From Tetradesmus obliquus (lineage: Eukaryota > Chlorophyta > Chlorophyceae > Sphaeropleales > Scenedesmaceae), in assembly GCA_030272155.1 (NCBI GenBank), contig CP126199.1:620001-684000 (forward strand): a DNA stretch of 64,000 nt, written 5' to 3'. A program made the position numbers and the translations under genes. Below the pieces are notes generated by a model. It was not told the origin of the DNA. It ran no database searches and saw only the letters and a program-made list of their open reading frames with translations. Positions 63,050 through 64,000 of the stretch are shown one piece after another. Every line of letters begins with the position of its first letter. The first letter of the stretch is position 1.

Positions 63050-64000
63050 CCTCACACCACACCTGGGCCCTGCGCAGCGCTCCCACCACCACCAGGCTTC
63101 AAGCGAGCCGCTGCTGCTGCTGCTGCTGCTGCCTCAAACTCTGCCACCTCTGCCTCGTCCCCTGCAGCCACAACGAGCGCCAGCGGCACAGTGCAGTGCT
63201 GCTGCACGTACTGCTTGATGCCGGGGCCGCTGAGAATGCTGGACAGAACTGCTGCTGCAGCACAAACAACAACATTGGTTTGCCAAGGCCTCACACCGCA
63301 GCAGGGCCCTGCACACCACCAGCAGCATCACTGGGCTTCGCTGCCGCTGCTGCTGCTGCTGCTGCTGCCGCCTCGAACTCCGCCACCTCGGCCGCATCTC
63401 CGGCAGCCGCCACAATGGTCAGCGGTACTGTGCAGTGCTGCTGCATGTACTGCTTGATACCGGGCCCGCTGAGCATGCGCGCCAGCCTGCGGATGTGTTG
63501 TTGTTTCAGGACTGCATTGCTGCTGCTGAGCACAATCACAAAAATCCCCCAAGGTCTCACACCGCACCTGGGCCCTGCGCACTACCAGCAGCACTGCTAG
63601 GCGTCGCTGCTGCTGCTGCTGCTGCTGCTGCCGCTGCTGCCTCAAACTCTGCCACCTCCGCTGCATCCCCCGCAGCCGCGACAATCACAGCGGCACAGTG
63701 CTGCTGCACGTCCTGCTTGATGCCAGGCCCGCTGAGCATGCTAGACAGAGCTGTTGCTGCACAGCAGACAACGACACCATCCATGCCAAGGCCTCACACC
63801 GCAGCAGGGCCCTGCGCAGCACCCCCACCACTACTAGGCTTCCCCTGCTGCCGCTGCTGCTGCCTCAAACTCTGCCACCTCTGCTGCATCCCCTGCAGCC
63901 GCCACAATTGTCAGCGGCACAGTGCAGTGCTGCTGCACGTACTGCTTGATGCCAGGCCCGCTGATCATGCGGGCCAGCACGCCCCTGCTGCTGTGGTGCT
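63050..64000 (-). repeat. Four tandem exon-like units of an unrecognised gene (continues past window)
   Basis: Each minus-strand unit encodes (M/I)(L/I)SGPGIKQYVQQHC, then a short hydrophobic strand, AAGD(A/E)AEVAEFE and a poly-Ala tail, then ends at a common GTGTGAGGCCTTGG-like donor. The GIKQ codons lie at about 63211, 63450, 63713 and 63942 (spacings 239, 263, 229). Likely acceptors (for example CATCCGCAG before 63486) precede the units. The unit at 63297-63486 is not a whole number of codons, so units cannot simply be concatenated. I do not recognise the protein. Confidence 0.75.

Overview
The window looks like nuclear DNA of a green alga (Chlorophyta; a Sphaeropleales-type relative is a low-confidence guess). 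The evidence is spliced genes with GT..AG introns, almost all acceptors reading CTGCAG, histone genes that end in hairpins, coding DNA packed with CAG/CTG runs (poly-Gln, poly-Ala, poly-Ser), and plant-type orthologues. There are no bacterial features. I built exon models by hand. Every splice phase closes in all the multi-exon genes except one (the aspartic protease, which carries an apparent 1-base frame slip).

Layout. 1-2.3 kb: linker histone H1 (+). 3-6.9 kb: RsmI-type 16S rRNA methyltransferase (+). 7.9-8.3 kb: a strongly divergent histone H4 variant (-). 8.7-11.2 kb: secreted pepsin-like aspartic protease (+). 12.5-13.8 kb: divergent H4(-)/H3(+) pair. 14.3-19.8 kb: Gln-rich Mediator subunit MED15 (-). 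20.9-23.9 kb: tRNA-His guanylyltransferase THG1 (+). 25.2-26.5 kb: divergent H2A(-)/H2B(+) pair. 27.9 kb: an H3 relic. 28.2-29.5 kb: H3(-)/H4(+), an inverted near-copy of the 12.5-13.8 kb pair. 30.0-30.3 kb: a MITE-like element. 30.6-33.3 kb: RraA-family protein (-). 34.9-38.7 kb: F-box/LRR protein (+). 41.4-61.9 kb: the giant PIKK kinase SMG1 (-, about 4,940 aa) of nonsense-mediated decay. 63.0-64.0 kb: tandem exon-like units of an unrecognised gene that runs off the window.

The histone genes share a regulatory logic. Core histone genes are divergent pairs with TATA boxes around a common GAGCRGGCG-type element. Each of the seven replication-type genes ends in a 16-nt hairpin followed 13-14 nt later by an invariant TGGAAAG. 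The eighth gene, the H4 variant, lacks all of these and has lost the K8, K12 and K20 modification sites, so it is probably a replication-independent H4.

The most unusual feature is recurrent: in RsmI, THG1, RraA, the F-box/LRR gene, SMG1 and the terminal array, the end of an exon together with its splice site (or stop codon) is repeated one to four times in the adjacent intron or 3' flank. The spacings mostly fall in two classes, about 80-127 bp and about 215-272 bp. Many copies keep the protein sequence and the splice site or stop codon. This exon-terminus reiteration affects unrelated genes, and I do not know of a description of it.
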